This document shows positions 1 through 9,161 of a stretch of DNA of 64,000 nt, piece by piece. Source of the DNA: Prauserella shujinwangii (GTDB lineage Bacteria > Actinomycetota > Actinomycetes > Mycobacteriales > Pseudonocardiaceae). The translations under genes were made by a program, and so were the position numbers. The stretch lies in NCBI RefSeq assembly GCF_003001955.1, contig NZ_PVNH01000004.1:186001-250000 (forward strand). The letters run 5' to 3'. A model generated the notes under the pieces. That model had not been told where the DNA came from. It saw only the letters and a program-made list of their open reading frames with translations, and searched no databases. How positions within the stretch are numbered: position 1 is the first letter of the stretch; every line of letters starts with the position of its first letter.

Positions 1-585
1 CTCGTCGAGCGCGTAGCCCTGTGCGGCGATCCGCTGCAGGTGCCGCAGGAAATCGTCCGGATCCGTGTAGGTGTGCTCGGTGTAGGCGGGCATGCCGGTG
101 CGGGACAGCAGCGCGCGCACCTCGTCCGCGGGCAGCTGGGCGAGCATCGCCTTGCCCACCCCGGTGCCGTGCGGCAGCAGCCGCCGCCCCACCTCCGTGA
201 ACATGCGCATCGAGTGCCGGGACGGCACCTGCGCCACGTACACCACCTCGTCCCGCTCCAGCACCGCCAGGTTCGCCGTCTCGCCCACTTCGTCGACCAG
301 GTCGGTCAGCAGCGGCCTGGCCCACGTGCCGAACTGCATGCTCGCGTTCTCGCCGAGCCGGATCAGGCGCGCGCCCAGCGCGTAGCGGCGGTTGGTGTTC
401 TGCCGCACATAGCCGAGTGCCACGAGCGTCCTGATCAGCCGGTGGATCGTCGGCATCGGCAGTCCCGAGGTCGCCGCGAGCTCCGACAGGCTCGCCTCCC
501 CGCCCGTGTCCGCGAGGTGTTCGAGCAGGTCGAAAGCCCGCTTCAGCGACTGCACGCCGCCACCCGCTGATCGCTCGGCCGCCAC
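1..585 (-). CDS. IclR-family transcriptional repressor, AllR-like (3' end outside window)
   Basis: The minus strand encodes 195 residues of an IclR-type regulator that runs off the window start. The N-terminus is a winged helix-turn-helix (VQSLKRAFDLLEHL, then LSELAATSGLPMPTIHRLIRTL at about residues 11-55), followed by the start of the effector-binding domain (HGTGVGKAMLAQLP). The GTG at 585 was chosen because AGGAG lies five bases upstream. It is divergent from malate synthase and shares with it an intergenic palindrome, which suggests control of glyoxylate and allantoin genes as for AllR-type IclR members. The ligand is not known from sequence. Confidence 0.9.
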   Translation of the reverse strand, partial: MAAERSAGGGVQSLKRAFDLLEHLADTGGEASLSELAATSGLPMPTIHRLIRTLVALGYVRQNTNRRYALGARLIRLGENASMQFGTWARPLLTDLVDEVGETANLAVLERDEVVYVAQVPSRHSMRMFTEVGRRLLPHGTGVGKAMLAQLPADEVRALLSRTGMPAYTEHTYTDPDDFLRHLQRIAAQGYALDE

Positions 586-607
586 ACTGACTCCTCTCGC
601 GTTGAGC

Positions 608-622
608 TTCCGCAATGTAGAA
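608..622. promoter_or_regulatory. operator-like site for the IclR-type repressor
   Basis: TTCCGCAATGTAGAA is an imperfect 15-bp palindrome between the divergent repressor and malate synthase. Its first nine bases are identical to the palindrome at 18935-18949 before hyi. IclR-family repressors bind palindromes of about this size. Binding by the neighbouring repressor is inferred. Confidence 0.55.
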
Positions 623-703
623 ACTATAGTCCGAGATGTAAAACAAGATGATCGTCATGCTTCGAATGAGCATCCACCGACACACTGGTTTGAGGGGTTT
701 CCC

Positions 704-2278
704 ATGTCTGAGGTCCGAGTGCTCGGCGGCGCGGTCGAGCGCGGCGACGAGGTGCTGACTCCCGCGGCACTGGAGTTCCTCGGCGGCCTGCACGACGCGT
801 TCGCGGCAACGCGGGACAAGCTGCTCGAGGCGCGGGCGCACCGCAGGGAAGAGGCCAAGCGCACCGGCAGGCTCGACTTCCTGCCGGAGACCCAGGAGAT
901 CCGCGAGTCGGAGTGGCAGGTGGCCGAGGCGCCGCCCGCGCTGCGCGACCGGCGCGTCGAGATCACCGGTCCCACCGACCGCAAGATGACCATCAACGCC
1001 CTCAACTCCGGCGCCAAGGTGTGGCTGGCCGACTTCGAGGACGCCAACACCCCGCACTGGGCCAACGTGGTGTCCGGCCAGGTCAACCTCTCCGACGCGA
1101 TCCGGGGGACCATCGAGCTCGAGTCGAACGGCAAGCACTACGCCCTGCGCGACGACGTCGAGCACGCCACCATCGTCGTCCGCCCGCGCGGCTGGCACCT
1201 CGACGAGCGCAACATCGAGATCGGCGGCCGCAAGGCCGTCGGCGCCCTGGTCGACTTCGGCCTCTACTTCTTCCACAACGCGCGGGAGCTGCTCGAACGC
1301 GGCAGCGGGCCGTACTTCTACCTGCCCAAGCTGGAGAGCCATCTCGAGGCGCGGCTGTGGAACGACGTGTTCACCCACGCCGAGCGTGAGCTGGGCATCG
1401 ACCACGGCACCATCCGGGCGACGGTGCTGATCGAGACCATCCCCGCCGCGTTCGAGATGGAGGAGATCCTCTACGAGCTGCGCGAGCACGCCTCCGGGCT
1501 GAACGCGGGCCGCTGGGACTACCTGTTCAGCATCATCAAGTACTTCCGCGACGCGGGCGCGACGTTCGTGCTGCCCGACCGCAACAGCGTCACCATGACC
1601 GCGCCGTTCATGCGGGCCTACACCGAGCTGCTCGTGCGCACCTGCCACAAGCGCGGCGCGTTCGCGATCGGCGGCATGGCCGCGTTCATCCCGAGCAAGG
1701 ATCCCGAGGTCAACGAGAAGGCCTTCGCGAAGGTCCGCGACGACAAGGCGCGCGAGGCCGGGGACGGCTTCGACGGCTCGTGGGTGGCCCACCCCGGCAT
1801 GGTCGGCCTCTGCCGCGAGGAGTTCGACAAGGTGCTCGGCGACAAGCCGAACCAGGTGGACCGCAAGCGCGAGGACGTCCACGTCACCGCCGAGCAGCTG
1901 CTCGACATCGCGTCGACCGAGGGCAGGGCCACCATGGCCGGGCTGCGCGGCGCCGTCGACGTCGGCGTCCGCTACATCGCGTCCTGGCTCGGCGGCAACG
2001 GCGCGGCGGGCATCCACAACCTCATGGAGGACGCCGCGACCGCCGAGATCTCCCGGTCGCAGGTCTGGCAGTGGGTGCGCAACGGCGTCGAGCTCGACAC
2101 CGGCGACACGGTCACCGGGCAGCTGGTCCGGTCCGTGCTGGACGAGGTCCGCGGCGAGCTCGCCGGTGAGATTCCCGGCGAGCAGCTGACGCAGGCCGTC
2201 GAGCTGTTCGAGGAGGTCGCGCTGGCGGAGAACTTCGCCGACTTCCTCACGCTGCCCGCCTACGAGCGGATCCGGTAG
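704..2278 (+). CDS. aceB: malate synthase A
   Basis: A 524-residue malate synthase that condenses glyoxylate with acetyl-CoA to malate. Length and layout fit isoform A, without the extra domain of isoform G. Visible blocks are DFEDANTPHWANV (about residue 110), VRPRGWHLDERN (about 160), AFIPSKDPEVNEKAF and WVAHPGMVGLC (about 360). The ATG at 704 follows a GAGGGG ribosome site; in-frame sequence upstream runs through the promoter and is not coding. The stop overlaps the next start by one base. Its place beside an IclR regulator and in an allantoin island indicates that it consumes glyoxylate from purine breakdown. Confidence 0.95.
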   Translation: MSEVRVLGGAVERGDEVLTPAALEFLGGLHDAFAATRDKLLEARAHRREEAKRTGRLDFLPETQEIRESEWQVAEAPPALRDRRVEITGPTDRKMTINALNSGAKVWLADFEDANTPHWANVVSGQVNLSDAIRGTIELESNGKHYALRDDVEHATIVVRPRGWHLDERNIEIGGRKAVGALVDFGLYFFHNARELLERGSGPYFYLPKLESHLEARLWNDVFTHAERELGIDHGTIRATVLIETIPAAFEMEEILYELREHASGLNAGRWDYLFSIIKYFRDAGATFVLPDRNSVTMTAPFMRAYTELLVRTCHKRGAFAIGGMAAFIPSKDPEVNEKAFAKVRDDKAREAGDGFDGSWVAHPGMVGLCREEFDKVLGDKPNQVDRKREDVHVTAEQLLDIASTEGRATMAGLRGAVDVGVRYIASWLGGNGAAGIHNLMEDAATAEISRSQVWQWVRNGVELDTGDTVTGQLVRSVLDEVRGELAGEIPGEQLTQAVELFEEVALAENFADFLTLPAYERIR

Positions 2279-3480
2279 TGGCGGCCGCCGGCCGGCTCCC
2301 CGAGGACGTCTACGCGAGCCTCGACGCCCGGCTCGCCGAGGCGGACGCGCGCATCGCGGCGCGGTATCCCGGCGAGCCGGCCGGCAGGCAGCCGGTGCAC
2401 ACGGTGTACGTCCCGGCGCACCGCTACCACGCGGGGCTCGTCGCCGACTGGGGTGAACGGGCCCTCGCGGTGCTGGCCGAGCACGGTGAGGGCCTGCCCG
2501 CCGAGACCGCGGTCCGCGAGCGGGTGCGGCGCAAGCTGGCGGAGCAGCCGATCGAGGACCTGCGCATCGACTTCGAGGACGGCTACGGCGCACCCGGCGA
2601 CGACGCCGAGGACGCCGAGGCGGTCCGGTGCGCGCGGGAACTGGCGGCGAGCGCCCCGCCGCCGTTCTGCGGCATCCGGTTCAAGAGCTTCGAGGCCGCC
2701 ACCCGCAGGCGCGGCCTGCGCACGCTGGACACGTTCCTCGGCGCGCTCGGCCGGGTGCCCGAGGGGTTCGTGGTCACGCTGCCGAAGGTCACCGCGATCG
2801 AGCAGGTCGAGGCGGCCGCGGCCGTGCTGGCCGACCTGGAGAAGGCACACGGCCTCGCCGAGGGCACGGTGCCGTTCGAGGTGCAGGTCGAGACCCCGCA
2901 GTCGGTACTCGCCGGGGACGGCACCGTCGCGCTGCCGCGGATCATCCAGGCCGGCGCGGGCCGGTGCTCGGGCCTGCACTTCGGCACCTACGACTACAGC
3001 GCGGCGCTCGGCATCGGGGGCGCCTACCAGAGCATGGACCATCCCGCGGCCGACTTCGCCAAGGAGCTCATGCAGGTGGCCGCCGCCGGCACCGGCGTGC
3101 GGCTGTCCGACGGCTCCACCAACCGGCTGCCCGTGGGCGACGCGGCCGCCGTGCACGTGGCATGGGCCGAGCACGTCCGGCTGGTGCGCCGCTCCCTGGA
3201 ACGCGGCTTCTACCAGGGCTGGGACCTTCACCCGCACCAGCTGCCGAGCCGCTTCGCCGCGACGTACGCCTTCTTCCGGGAAGGCCTGGCGCAGGCCACC
3301 GGCCGCCTGCGGGACTACGTGGGCGAGGCCGGGGGCGGCGTGCTCGACGAGCCCGCCACCGCGCAGGCGCTCGCGGTGCACCTGCTGCGCGGCCTGCACT
3401 GCGGCGCCGTCGACGAGGACGAGCTGGCCGGGCTCGACCGTGCCACCCTCGACCGCCTGGCCACGCGGGCGCCCGGCTGA
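2278..3480 (+). CDS. DUF6986 family, CitE/HpcH-like aldolase fold protein
   Basis: A 400-residue protein translationally coupled to aceB (GTG overlaps its stop). Motifs resemble the CitE/HpcH aldolase superfamily: [11 protein letters not shown] with acidic metal ligands, [23 protein letters not shown] carrying a Glu, and [14 protein letters not shown], which resembles the substrate loop of malyl-CoA and citryl-CoA lyases. The C-terminus ([24 protein letters not shown]) is characteristic of the DUF6986 group, sometimes labelled phosphoenolpyruvate kinase or aldolase. The true reaction is unknown. Its position suggests a C-C or C-N lyase producing or using glyoxylate. Confidence 0.75.
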   Translation: MAAAGRLPEDVYASLDARLAEADARIAARYPGEPAGRQPVHTVYVPAHRYHAGLVADWGERALAVLAEHGEGLPAETAVRERVRRKLAEQPIEDLRIDFEDGYGAPGDDAEDAEAVRCARELAASAPPPFCGIRFKSFEAATRRRGLRTLDTFLGALGRVPEGFVVTLPKVTAIEQVEAAAAVLADLEKAHGLAEGTVPFEVQVETPQSVLAGDGTVALPRIIQAGAGRCSGLHFGTYDYSAALGIGGAYQSMDHPAADFAKELMQVAAAGTGVRLSDGSTNRLPVGDAAAVHVAWAEHVRLVRRSLERGFYQGWDLHPHQLPSRFAATYAFFREGLAQATGRLRDYVGEAGGGVLDEPATAQALAVHLLRGLHCGAVDEDELAGLDRATLDRLATRAPG

Positions 3481-3523
3481 CCGGCCACCCCGCCGGGCGC
3501 CGCGGCGGCGTTACGCTGGCGGC

Positions 3524-4297
3524 GTGACGGACGCGGACATCGACCTCAACAGCGATCTCGGAGAGGGCTTCGGAGCCTGGTCTCTCGGCGACGACGACGC
3601 GCTGCTCGACATCGTCTCCAGCGCCAACGTCGCCTGCGGGTTCCACGCGGGCGACCCGTCGGTGCTGCGCCGCGTCACGGAGCGCGCCGCCGAACGCGGC
3701 GTCGCCATCGGCGCCCAGGTCGGGTACCGCGACCTCGCCGGGTTCGGCCGCCGGTTCATCGACGTGGACCCGCACGACCTGGTCAACGACATCATCTACC
3801 AGATCGGCGCGCTGGACGGGTTCGCCCGCATCGCGGGTAGCCGGGTGCGCTACGTCAAACCGCACGGTGCCCTCTACAACGCCGTCGTCGCACACGCCGA
3901 GCAGGCGGCGGCCGTCGTCGAGGCGGTGCGCCGCTACGACCCGGGACTCCCGGTGCTCGGCCTGCCCGGCTCGCAGCTGCTGAGCCGGGCGGAGGCGGCC
4001 GGGCTGCGGGTGGTCGAGGAGTCCTTCGCCGACCGCGCCTACACGCCGGAGGGCACACTCGTCCCGCGGCGCGAGCGGGGAGCCGTGGTGCACGAGCCGG
4101 ACGCGGTGGTCCAGCGCAGCGTGCGGATGGCCACGGAGGGCGCGGTCACGGCCGTCGACGGCAGCGTGGTCACCGTGCGCCCCCGCTCGCTGTGCGTGCA
4201 CGGCGACACCGAGGGCGCCGTCGAGATCGCCCGGCGCGTGCGCGAGGCGCTGCGCGAGGCCGGGGTCACCGTGCGCCCCTTCGCCGACGCGGGGTAG
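3524..4297 (+). CDS. pxpA: LamB/YcsF family 5-oxoprolinase subunit A
   Basis: A 257-residue LamB/YcsF protein. The start [50 protein letters not shown] and [13 protein letters not shown] are the family signatures. PxpA acts with PxpB and PxpC as ATP-dependent 5-oxoprolinase in well-studied bacteria. Neither partner is encoded nearby, so this is an orphan subunit in the window. GTG 3524 starts 43 bases after the DUF6986 gene. Confidence 0.88.
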   Translation: MTDADIDLNSDLGEGFGAWSLGDDDALLDIVSSANVACGFHAGDPSVLRRVTERAAERGVAIGAQVGYRDLAGFGRRFIDVDPHDLVNDIIYQIGALDGFARIAGSRVRYVKPHGALYNAVVAHAEQAAAVVEAVRRYDPGLPVLGLPGSQLLSRAEAAGLRVVEESFADRAYTPEGTLVPRRERGAVVHEPDAVVQRSVRMATEGAVTAVDGSVVTVRPRSLCVHGDTEGAVEIARRVREALREAGVTVRPFADAG

Positions 4298-4303
4298 CGG
4301 CGG

Positions 4304-4714
4304 TCAGTTCCGGCCCAGCGCCAGCCGCCGCCCCGTGATCGTGCCGGGCCGGATGCGCAGGTACCGGTCGTGCCTGCCGGGCGCCCACGGGCGATGCCGT
4401 GGATCGCTCAGGCGCACGAGCGTGTCGACGTCGGTCACGGTCGCGACCTTGCCGAGCACGACGACGCTCCACCCCGTGTGGGTCGCCGGGTCGATGCGGT
4501 CGACCTCGAACGCCACGATCGACCCGCCGAGCCGGTCGGCCCACGAGCCCGGCGCGCTCCGGACGACCACGTCGTGGCCGTCGAGGACGAAGTTCACCGG
4601 CCGGATCGCGGGCAGGGCGCGCTCGGTGAACACCAGCCGCCCGACCGGTTCGGCGCGCAGCAGCTCGAGGCAGTCGGCCTCGGCGAGTTCCTCGATGTCG
4701 ATGGACGGAAGCAT
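4304..4714 (-). CDS. pyridoxamine 5'-phosphate oxidase family flavin-binding protein
   Basis: A 136-residue split-barrel protein. The N-terminus MLPSIDIEELAEADCLELL is followed by GRLVFTERALPAIRPVNFVLDGHDVVVRSAPGS (written here only as a fold description: the usual GRL...P.I.PVNF pattern), a Gly-Trp-Ser-Val-Val strand pattern and a short basic C-terminus. This pattern is typical of actinobacterial F420/FMN-binding PNPOx-like proteins of unknown substrate. It converges with pxpA with only six bases between the stops. GGGGAA precedes the ATG. Confidence 0.8.
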   Translation of the reverse strand: MLPSIDIEELAEADCLELLRAEPVGRLVFTERALPAIRPVNFVLDGHDVVVRSAPGSWADRLGGSIVAFEVDRIDPATHTGWSVVVLGKVATVTDVDTLVRLSDPRHRPWAPGRHDRYLRIRPGTITGRRLALGRN

Positions 4715-4813
4715 GGTGTTCCCCGGTTCCTTGGGACGGTACTGGTGCCTGTTTCCACGATCCGTCCCCGGCGGGCGACGCAGCAGGGCACAAAGACCTG
4801 TCCGGGACGCGGA

Positions 4814-6244
4814 TCAGCCTTCGATCAGCAGTGCCAGGTAGACGTCGACCTGGCCGCGGAAGTCGGTGAGGTCGACCCCGAGCAGCTCACTCGCTCTGGT
4901 GATCCGGTACCGCAGCGTGTTGACGTGCACGTGCAGCGCCCTGGCCGCCCGTGCGGGTGAGCCGGAGCACTCCAGGAACACCCGCACCGTGCGGACGAGG
5001 TCGGTGTGCTGCCCGTCGTCGTACTCGAGCAGCCTGCCGAGCACGCGCTCGCGCAGCGCCTGCCGCAGCGCGTCCGGCGCGCCGCCGACCAGCAGCCGGT
5101 GCACGCCGATCTCCTCGCCCGACACCACGGCCACCCGTTCCTGCCTGCGTGCGGCGGCGACCACCGCCTGCCGGGCCTCCTCGGCCGCGCCGCGCAGCCC
5201 GGACACCGTGGCGGGCCCGCCGACGCCCACCAGGACCGGGCCCGCGGCGAGGACGGGATCCAGCTCACGCAGGGTCCGGGTGGCGGTGGCCGCCCAGTCG
5301 TCCGGCCAGTGGGCGCCGGTGTCGACGAGCGCGTAGGCCTCGCCGGTGCCGACCTCGCCGACGAACACCGCGCCCGGATGCCCGGCCAGCAGCTCGCACA
5401 GCAGTTCCGCGCCGAGGGGAGCACCGGATGTGCGCGCGAGCAGCACCCGCAGCTGCGTGTCCGGGGCGAGCCCGGTCGCCGCGAAGGCGGTGGCGAGTTC
5501 GGCGTTGCCGCCGCCGGAGGTGCCCAGCAGGTGCAGCAGGGGCGCCGCGACCCGCATGCCCGCCGACCGCACCTCGTCCTCGCGGGAGCGGGCGAGCCCC
5601 GCCAGCCCGGCCAGCTCCTCCGCCACCTCCGCGGCGGCGGGGGAGAGGTCGGCGTCCACCGCCAGCACCCACGGCACGGCGTGCCGCCCGCCGACCGGCA
5701 GCACGGTGCGGCGCCGGGGCGGCCCGCCGGTGCTGCCCGCGACGACCCGCCCGGTGGCCGAGAGCACCCAGCAGTCCGCGCCCAGCTCGCGGGCGCCGTG
5801 CGCGAGCAGGTCGGGTAGCGCGGCACCCTCCGCGGCGGCGGACAGCAAGCGCTTGCGGGCCCCCTCGGACTCGGTCGCCAGGGCGAGCACCACCCGCTCG
5901 GTGATCACCGCGAACGACAGGTCGGGCGGCACCTCCAGCAGCGGGATCCGGTGCCGCGTGCACGCGGCGACCAGGTCGGCGGGCACACCACCGGAGTCGG
6001 CACCCGACGCCGCGAGCGCGGCGCACCCGGCCTGGGCGAGTGCCGCCACGAACGGCTCGGCGTCGCCCGGTTCGCGCCACCACAGCAACCCGCTCAGCAC
6101 GAGCTCCCCAGCCGAGAGGTAGCGGCTGGGGTCCGGCAGTTCGGTCACGTAGATCCGGCTGACCTCGCGGTCGAGCAGGTCCTCACCGCCGAGGAGCCGC
6201 AGCCGGAGCTCCGGGATGCCGAGCAGGGTGCGCACGAGCGTCAT
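4814..6244 (-). CDS. pucR: PucR-family purine catabolism regulator
   Basis: A 476-residue regulator with an N-terminal PucR sensor-type domain (LGIPELRLRLLGGEDLLDR, then a segment like YLSAGELVLSGLLWW), a variable middle and a C-terminal helix-turn-helix: VFLECSGSPARAARALHVH followed by NTLRYRITRASELLGVDL. PucR in Bacillus activates purine degradation genes. It is divergent from the xanthine dehydrogenase operon, supporting that role here. ATG 6244 is preferred; a TTG seven codons upstream is possible and neither has a clear ribosome site. Confidence 0.88.
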   Translation of the reverse strand: MTLVRTLLGIPELRLRLLGGEDLLDREVSRIYVTELPDPSRYLSAGELVLSGLLWWREPGDAEPFVAALAQAGCAALAASGADSGGVPADLVAACTRHRIPLLEVPPDLSFAVITERVVLALATESEGARKRLLSAAAEGAALPDLLAHGARELGADCWVLSATGRVVAGSTGGPPRRRTVLPVGGRHAVPWVLAVDADLSPAAAEVAEELAGLAGLARSREDEVRSAGMRVAAPLLHLLGTSGGGNAELATAFAATGLAPDTQLRVLLARTSGAPLGAELLCELLAGHPGAVFVGEVGTGEAYALVDTGAHWPDDWAATATRTLRELDPVLAAGPVLVGVGGPATVSGLRGAAEEARQAVVAAARRQERVAVVSGEEIGVHRLLVGGAPDALRQALRERVLGRLLEYDDGQHTDLVRTVRVFLECSGSPARAARALHVHVNTLRYRITRASELLGVDLTDFRGQVDVYLALLIEG

Positions 6245-6324
6245 GGGACTTGTAGGAAAGCACAAACGTGCCGCCGTCCGCTGCCCCGAGTTTCATGCTC
6301 CGGTGCCGTTGTCCCGGCGACCGG

Positions 6325-6350
6325 CGGGTGTGTGTACTGGGACACACCCG
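6325..6350. promoter_or_regulatory. inverted repeat before the xanthine dehydrogenase operon
   Basis: Perfect 9-bp arms CGGGTGTGT (6325-6333) and ACACACCCG (6342-6350) are separated by eight bases. They lie 18 bases before the first operon start and a little over 80 bases from pucR. Position and symmetry suggest an operator, perhaps for PucR; this is inference. Confidence 0.45.
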
Positions 6351-6368
6351 ATTTCCAGGAGGCCGAAG

Positions 6369-7247
6369 GTGGACTTCCTCCGCCCCACCACTCTCGACGA
6401 GGCGCTCGCCGCCAAGGCCGAGCGCCCCGGCGCGGTGCCGATCGCAGGCGGGACCGACGTCATGGTCGAGCTGAACTTCGACCACCGCAGGCCCGAGGCG
6501 CTGCTCGACCTCACCGGTGTCGGCGAGCTCGCCGAGTGGTCCAGATCGTCCGGTTCGGACGGTGAGATCCGGCTCGGTGCGGGCGTTCCGTACACCCGGG
6601 TCATCACGGAACTGGGCGGCAGGCTGCCCGGCCTGGCGATGGCGTCGCGCACCGTCGGCTCGCCGCAGATCCGCAACCGCGGCACGGTCGGCGGCAACCT
6701 CGGGTCCGCCTCGCCCGCCGGGGACACCCACCCGGTGCTGCTGGTGACCGGGGCCCGCGTCGAGGTGGCCTCCGTCCGCGGCACCCGGCTGATCCCGGCC
6801 ACCGAGTTCTACACGGGGGTCAAGCGCAACGCGCTGGCACCCGACGAGCTGGTCACCGCCGTGCACCTGCCCGAGGCGACCGGCCCGCAGCAGTTCGCGA
6901 AGGTCGGCACCCGCAACGCCATGGTGATCGCCGTGTGCTCGTTCGCGCTGGCGCTCGACCCGGATCGTGCGGCCGCCAGGGCCGCGATCGGGTCCGCCGC
7001 ACCCACGCCGCGCCGCGCCGTCGCCGCCGAACGGTTCCTCGCCGAGGAGCTGCCGTGGGGCACCCCCGGCCCGCTGCGCGACTCGCTCAAACGCCGCTTC
7101 GGCGAGCTCGTCGCCGAGGCCACCGAACCCATCGACGACGTCCGGGGCACCGCCGCCTACCGCAGGCACGCGCTCGCCGTGCTGGCGCGGCGCACGCTGA
7201 CCTGGGCATGGAACGACCAGCAGGAGAGGAGCCCGTCATGCGCCTGA
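6369..7247 (+). CDS. xanthine dehydrogenase, FAD-binding subunit
   Basis: A 292-residue FAD-binding domain protein of the molybdopterin dehydrogenase family. It starts VDFLRPTTLDEALA and carries the FAD pyrophosphate motif AGGTDVMVE (about 25-35), the second FAD block RNRGTVGGNLGSASPAGDT (about 100-118) and a C-terminal CO-dehydrogenase flavoprotein domain. It passes electrons between the 2Fe-2S centres and NAD. AGGAGG lies upstream of GTG 6369. Its stop overlaps the next gene by ten bases, so the subunits are co-translated. Confidence 0.9.
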   Translation: MDFLRPTTLDEALAAKAERPGAVPIAGGTDVMVELNFDHRRPEALLDLTGVGELAEWSRSSGSDGEIRLGAGVPYTRVITELGGRLPGLAMASRTVGSPQIRNRGTVGGNLGSASPAGDTHPVLLVTGARVEVASVRGTRLIPATEFYTGVKRNALAPDELVTAVHLPEATGPQQFAKVGTRNAMVIAVCSFALALDPDRAAARAAIGSAAPTPRRAVAAERFLAEELPWGTPGPLRDSLKRRFGELVAEATEPIDDVRGTAAYRRHALAVLARRTLTWAWNDQQERSPSCA

Positions 7248-7699
7248 ACGTGACGGTGAACGGCAGGCCACGGCAGGCCGACGACGTGTGGCCGGGGGAG
7301 AGCCTGCTGTACGTGCTGCGGGAGCGGCTCGGCCTGCCCGGTTCGAAGAACGCCTGCGAGCAGGGCGAGTGCGGGTCGTGCACGGTCTACCTCGACGACG
7401 TGCCGGTGTGCTCGTGCCTCGTCGCGGCCGGCCAGGCCGAGGGCAGGCAGGTGCGCACGGTCGAGGGCCTTGCCGAGGGCGATCGGCTCGACCCGGTGCA
7501 ACAGTCCTTCGTGGACGCCGGCGCGGTGCAGTGCGGTTTCTGCACACCGGGTCTCGTCGTGGCGGCGCACGACCTGTTGCGGCGCACGCCGCGGCCGAGC
7601 GACGAGGAGATCCGGGAGGCGCTCGCGGGCAACCTGTGCCGGTGCACCGGCTACGAGAAGATCCTCGACGCCGTCCGCACGGCCGCGGACGCCTCATGA
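7238..7699 (+). CDS. xanthine dehydrogenase, 2Fe-2S subunit
   Basis: A 153-residue iron-sulfur subunit. The plant-type ferredoxin cluster motif CEQGECGSCTVYLDD (about 39-53) and the second domain with QCGFCTPG and NLCRCTGYEKI show two 2Fe-2S centres. It is the electron-transfer subunit linking the molybdenum subunit to the FAD subunit. It overlaps the FAD gene and is followed by a repeat-rich 118-bp gap before the deaminase. Confidence 0.93.
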   Translation: MRLNVTVNGRPRQADDVWPGESLLYVLRERLGLPGSKNACEQGECGSCTVYLDDVPVCSCLVAAGQAEGRQVRTVEGLAEGDRLDPVQQSFVDAGAVQCGFCTPGLVVAAHDLLRRTPRPSDEEIREALAGNLCRCTGYEKILDAVRTAADAS

Positions 7700-7710
7700 A
7701 GCCGGCGAGC

Positions 7711-7791
7711 TCCCCAATGTGGCATTCGGTGCGTTCAGGGCACCCAATGTGGCATTCGGTGCGTTCAGCGTTACCAATGCCACATTGGGGA
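7711..7791. repeat. ATGTGGCATT palindromic repeat cluster
   Basis: Two direct 26-bp copies (7713-7738 and 7743-7768) begin CCCAATGTGGCATTCGG and end GTGCGTTCAG. A 16-bp inverted repeat encloses the cluster: TCCCCAATGTGGCATT at 7711-7726 and its complement at 7776-7791. A related palindrome is at 58922-58946. The cluster sits inside the purine operon between two co-directional genes, so it may be an mRNA stabiliser, an attenuator or a short mobile-like repeat. Confidence 0.85.
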
Positions 7792-7817
7792 CACGGGCGC
7801 GGGAAGGGGGAACCGTC

Positions 7818-9161
7818 ATGATCGTCATCGAGAACGCCGCGATCGCCACGGTGGACGCGGCGGGCACCGAGCACCGCACCGGGCACGTGGTGGTCGACGG
7901 CGAATGGATCACCGCCGTCGGCGCGGGACCCGCCCCGGAGCCCGCGGGCGAGCACACCCGGATCGACGGCACCGGCTGCCTGGTCACGCCGGGCCTGGTC
8001 AACACCCACCACCACCTCTACCAGTGGGCGACCCGGGGGCTCGCCCCCGACGCCACCCTCTTCGAATGGCTCGTGCACCTGTACCCGGTCTGGGGCGGGC
8101 TGGACGCCGGGATCACCCACGCCGCCGCCACCGCGGGCCTCGCGCGGCTCGCGCTGACCGGCTGCACCACGGTCGCCGACCACCACTACGTCTTCCCGGC
8201 CGACGCGGGCGACCAGATGGACGCGCTCGTGGCCGCGGTGCACCGGATCGGTGTGCGCGGGCACCTGGTGCGCGGGTCGATGGACCGCGGCGTGTCCGAG
8301 GGCGGCCTGCCGCCGGACAACCTCGTCGAGGACGTCGAGGCGGCGCTGGAGGGCACCGAACGGGCCATCGACAGCCACCACGACCGCGCGCCGAACGCCC
8401 GGATCCGCATCGCCGCGGGCCCGTGCTCGCCGTTCACCGTCACCGAGCGGCTGATGAAGGAGGCCGCGGATCTCGCGCGGCGCAAGGGGGTCCGGCTGCA
8501 CACGCACCTCGCGGAGACCCTCGACGAGGAGCGGCAGTGCCTGGCCGAGGCCGGCTGCACCCCCGCCGAGTACGCCGACCGGCTCGGCTGGCTCGGCGAC
8601 GACGTCTGGCTGGCGCACACGGTGCACCTCGCGCCGGGGGCGATCCGCAGGTTCGGCGCCACCGGCACCGGCGCCGCGCACTGCCCGACGTCGAACGGGC
8701 GGCTGGGCACCGGCATCGCCCCCGTGCGCGACCTGCTCGACGCGGGCGTGCCGGTGGGGCTCGGCGTCGACGGTGCCGCGTCCAACGAGTCGGGCGGGCT
8801 CGGCGAGGAACTGCACCAGGCCCTGCTGCAGGCGCGCCAGCGCGGCGGGCCCCGCGCGCTCGCCGTCCGCGAGGCGCTGTGGCTCGGCACGATGGGCGGC
8901 GCCCGCTGCCTCGGCAGGCAGGACGAGCTGGGCTCGCTGGAACCCGGCAAGCTGGCCGACCTCGCCGTGTGGCGGCTGGACGGTCTCGAGTACGCGGGTA
9001 TCGACGACCCCGTCGCGGCGCTCGTGCTCGGCGCGACACCACCACTGAAGGCACTGCTCACCGGCGGCCGGACCGTGGTCGCCGACGGGGAGCTGCGCAC
9101 GGCCGACGAACGGGCCGTCGCCACCGAACTGCGCACCGCGAGCAGGAGGCTGCGAGCATGA
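7818..9161 (+). CDS. 8-oxoguanine / guanine deaminase (amidohydrolase)
   Basis: A 447-residue zinc amidohydrolase of the ATZ/TRZ-guanine deaminase group. Metal ligands are visible in NTHHHLYQWATRG (about residues 64-76), LHTHLAETLDE, AHTVHL and GLGVDGAASN. The HHHLYQ form of the first motif is typical of 8-oxoguanine deaminases. It would deaminate 8-oxoguanine to urate, or guanine to xanthine; sequence alone does not settle this. It is encoded inside the xanthine dehydrogenase operon and overlaps the next gene by four bases. Confidence 0.85.
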   Translation: MIVIENAAIATVDAAGTEHRTGHVVVDGEWITAVGAGPAPEPAGEHTRIDGTGCLVTPGLVNTHHHLYQWATRGLAPDATLFEWLVHLYPVWGGLDAGITHAAATAGLARLALTGCTTVADHHYVFPADAGDQMDALVAAVHRIGVRGHLVRGSMDRGVSEGGLPPDNLVEDVEAALEGTERAIDSHHDRAPNARIRIAAGPCSPFTVTERLMKEAADLARRKGVRLHTHLAETLDEERQCLAEAGCTPAEYADRLGWLGDDVWLAHTVHLAPGAIRRFGATGTGAAHCPTSNGRLGTGIAPVRDLLDAGVPVGLGVDGAASNESGGLGEELHQALLQARQRGGPRALAVREALWLGTMGGARCLGRQDELGSLEPGKLADLAVWRLDGLEYAGIDDPVAALVLGATPPLKALLTGGRTVVADGELRTADERAVATELRTASRRLRA

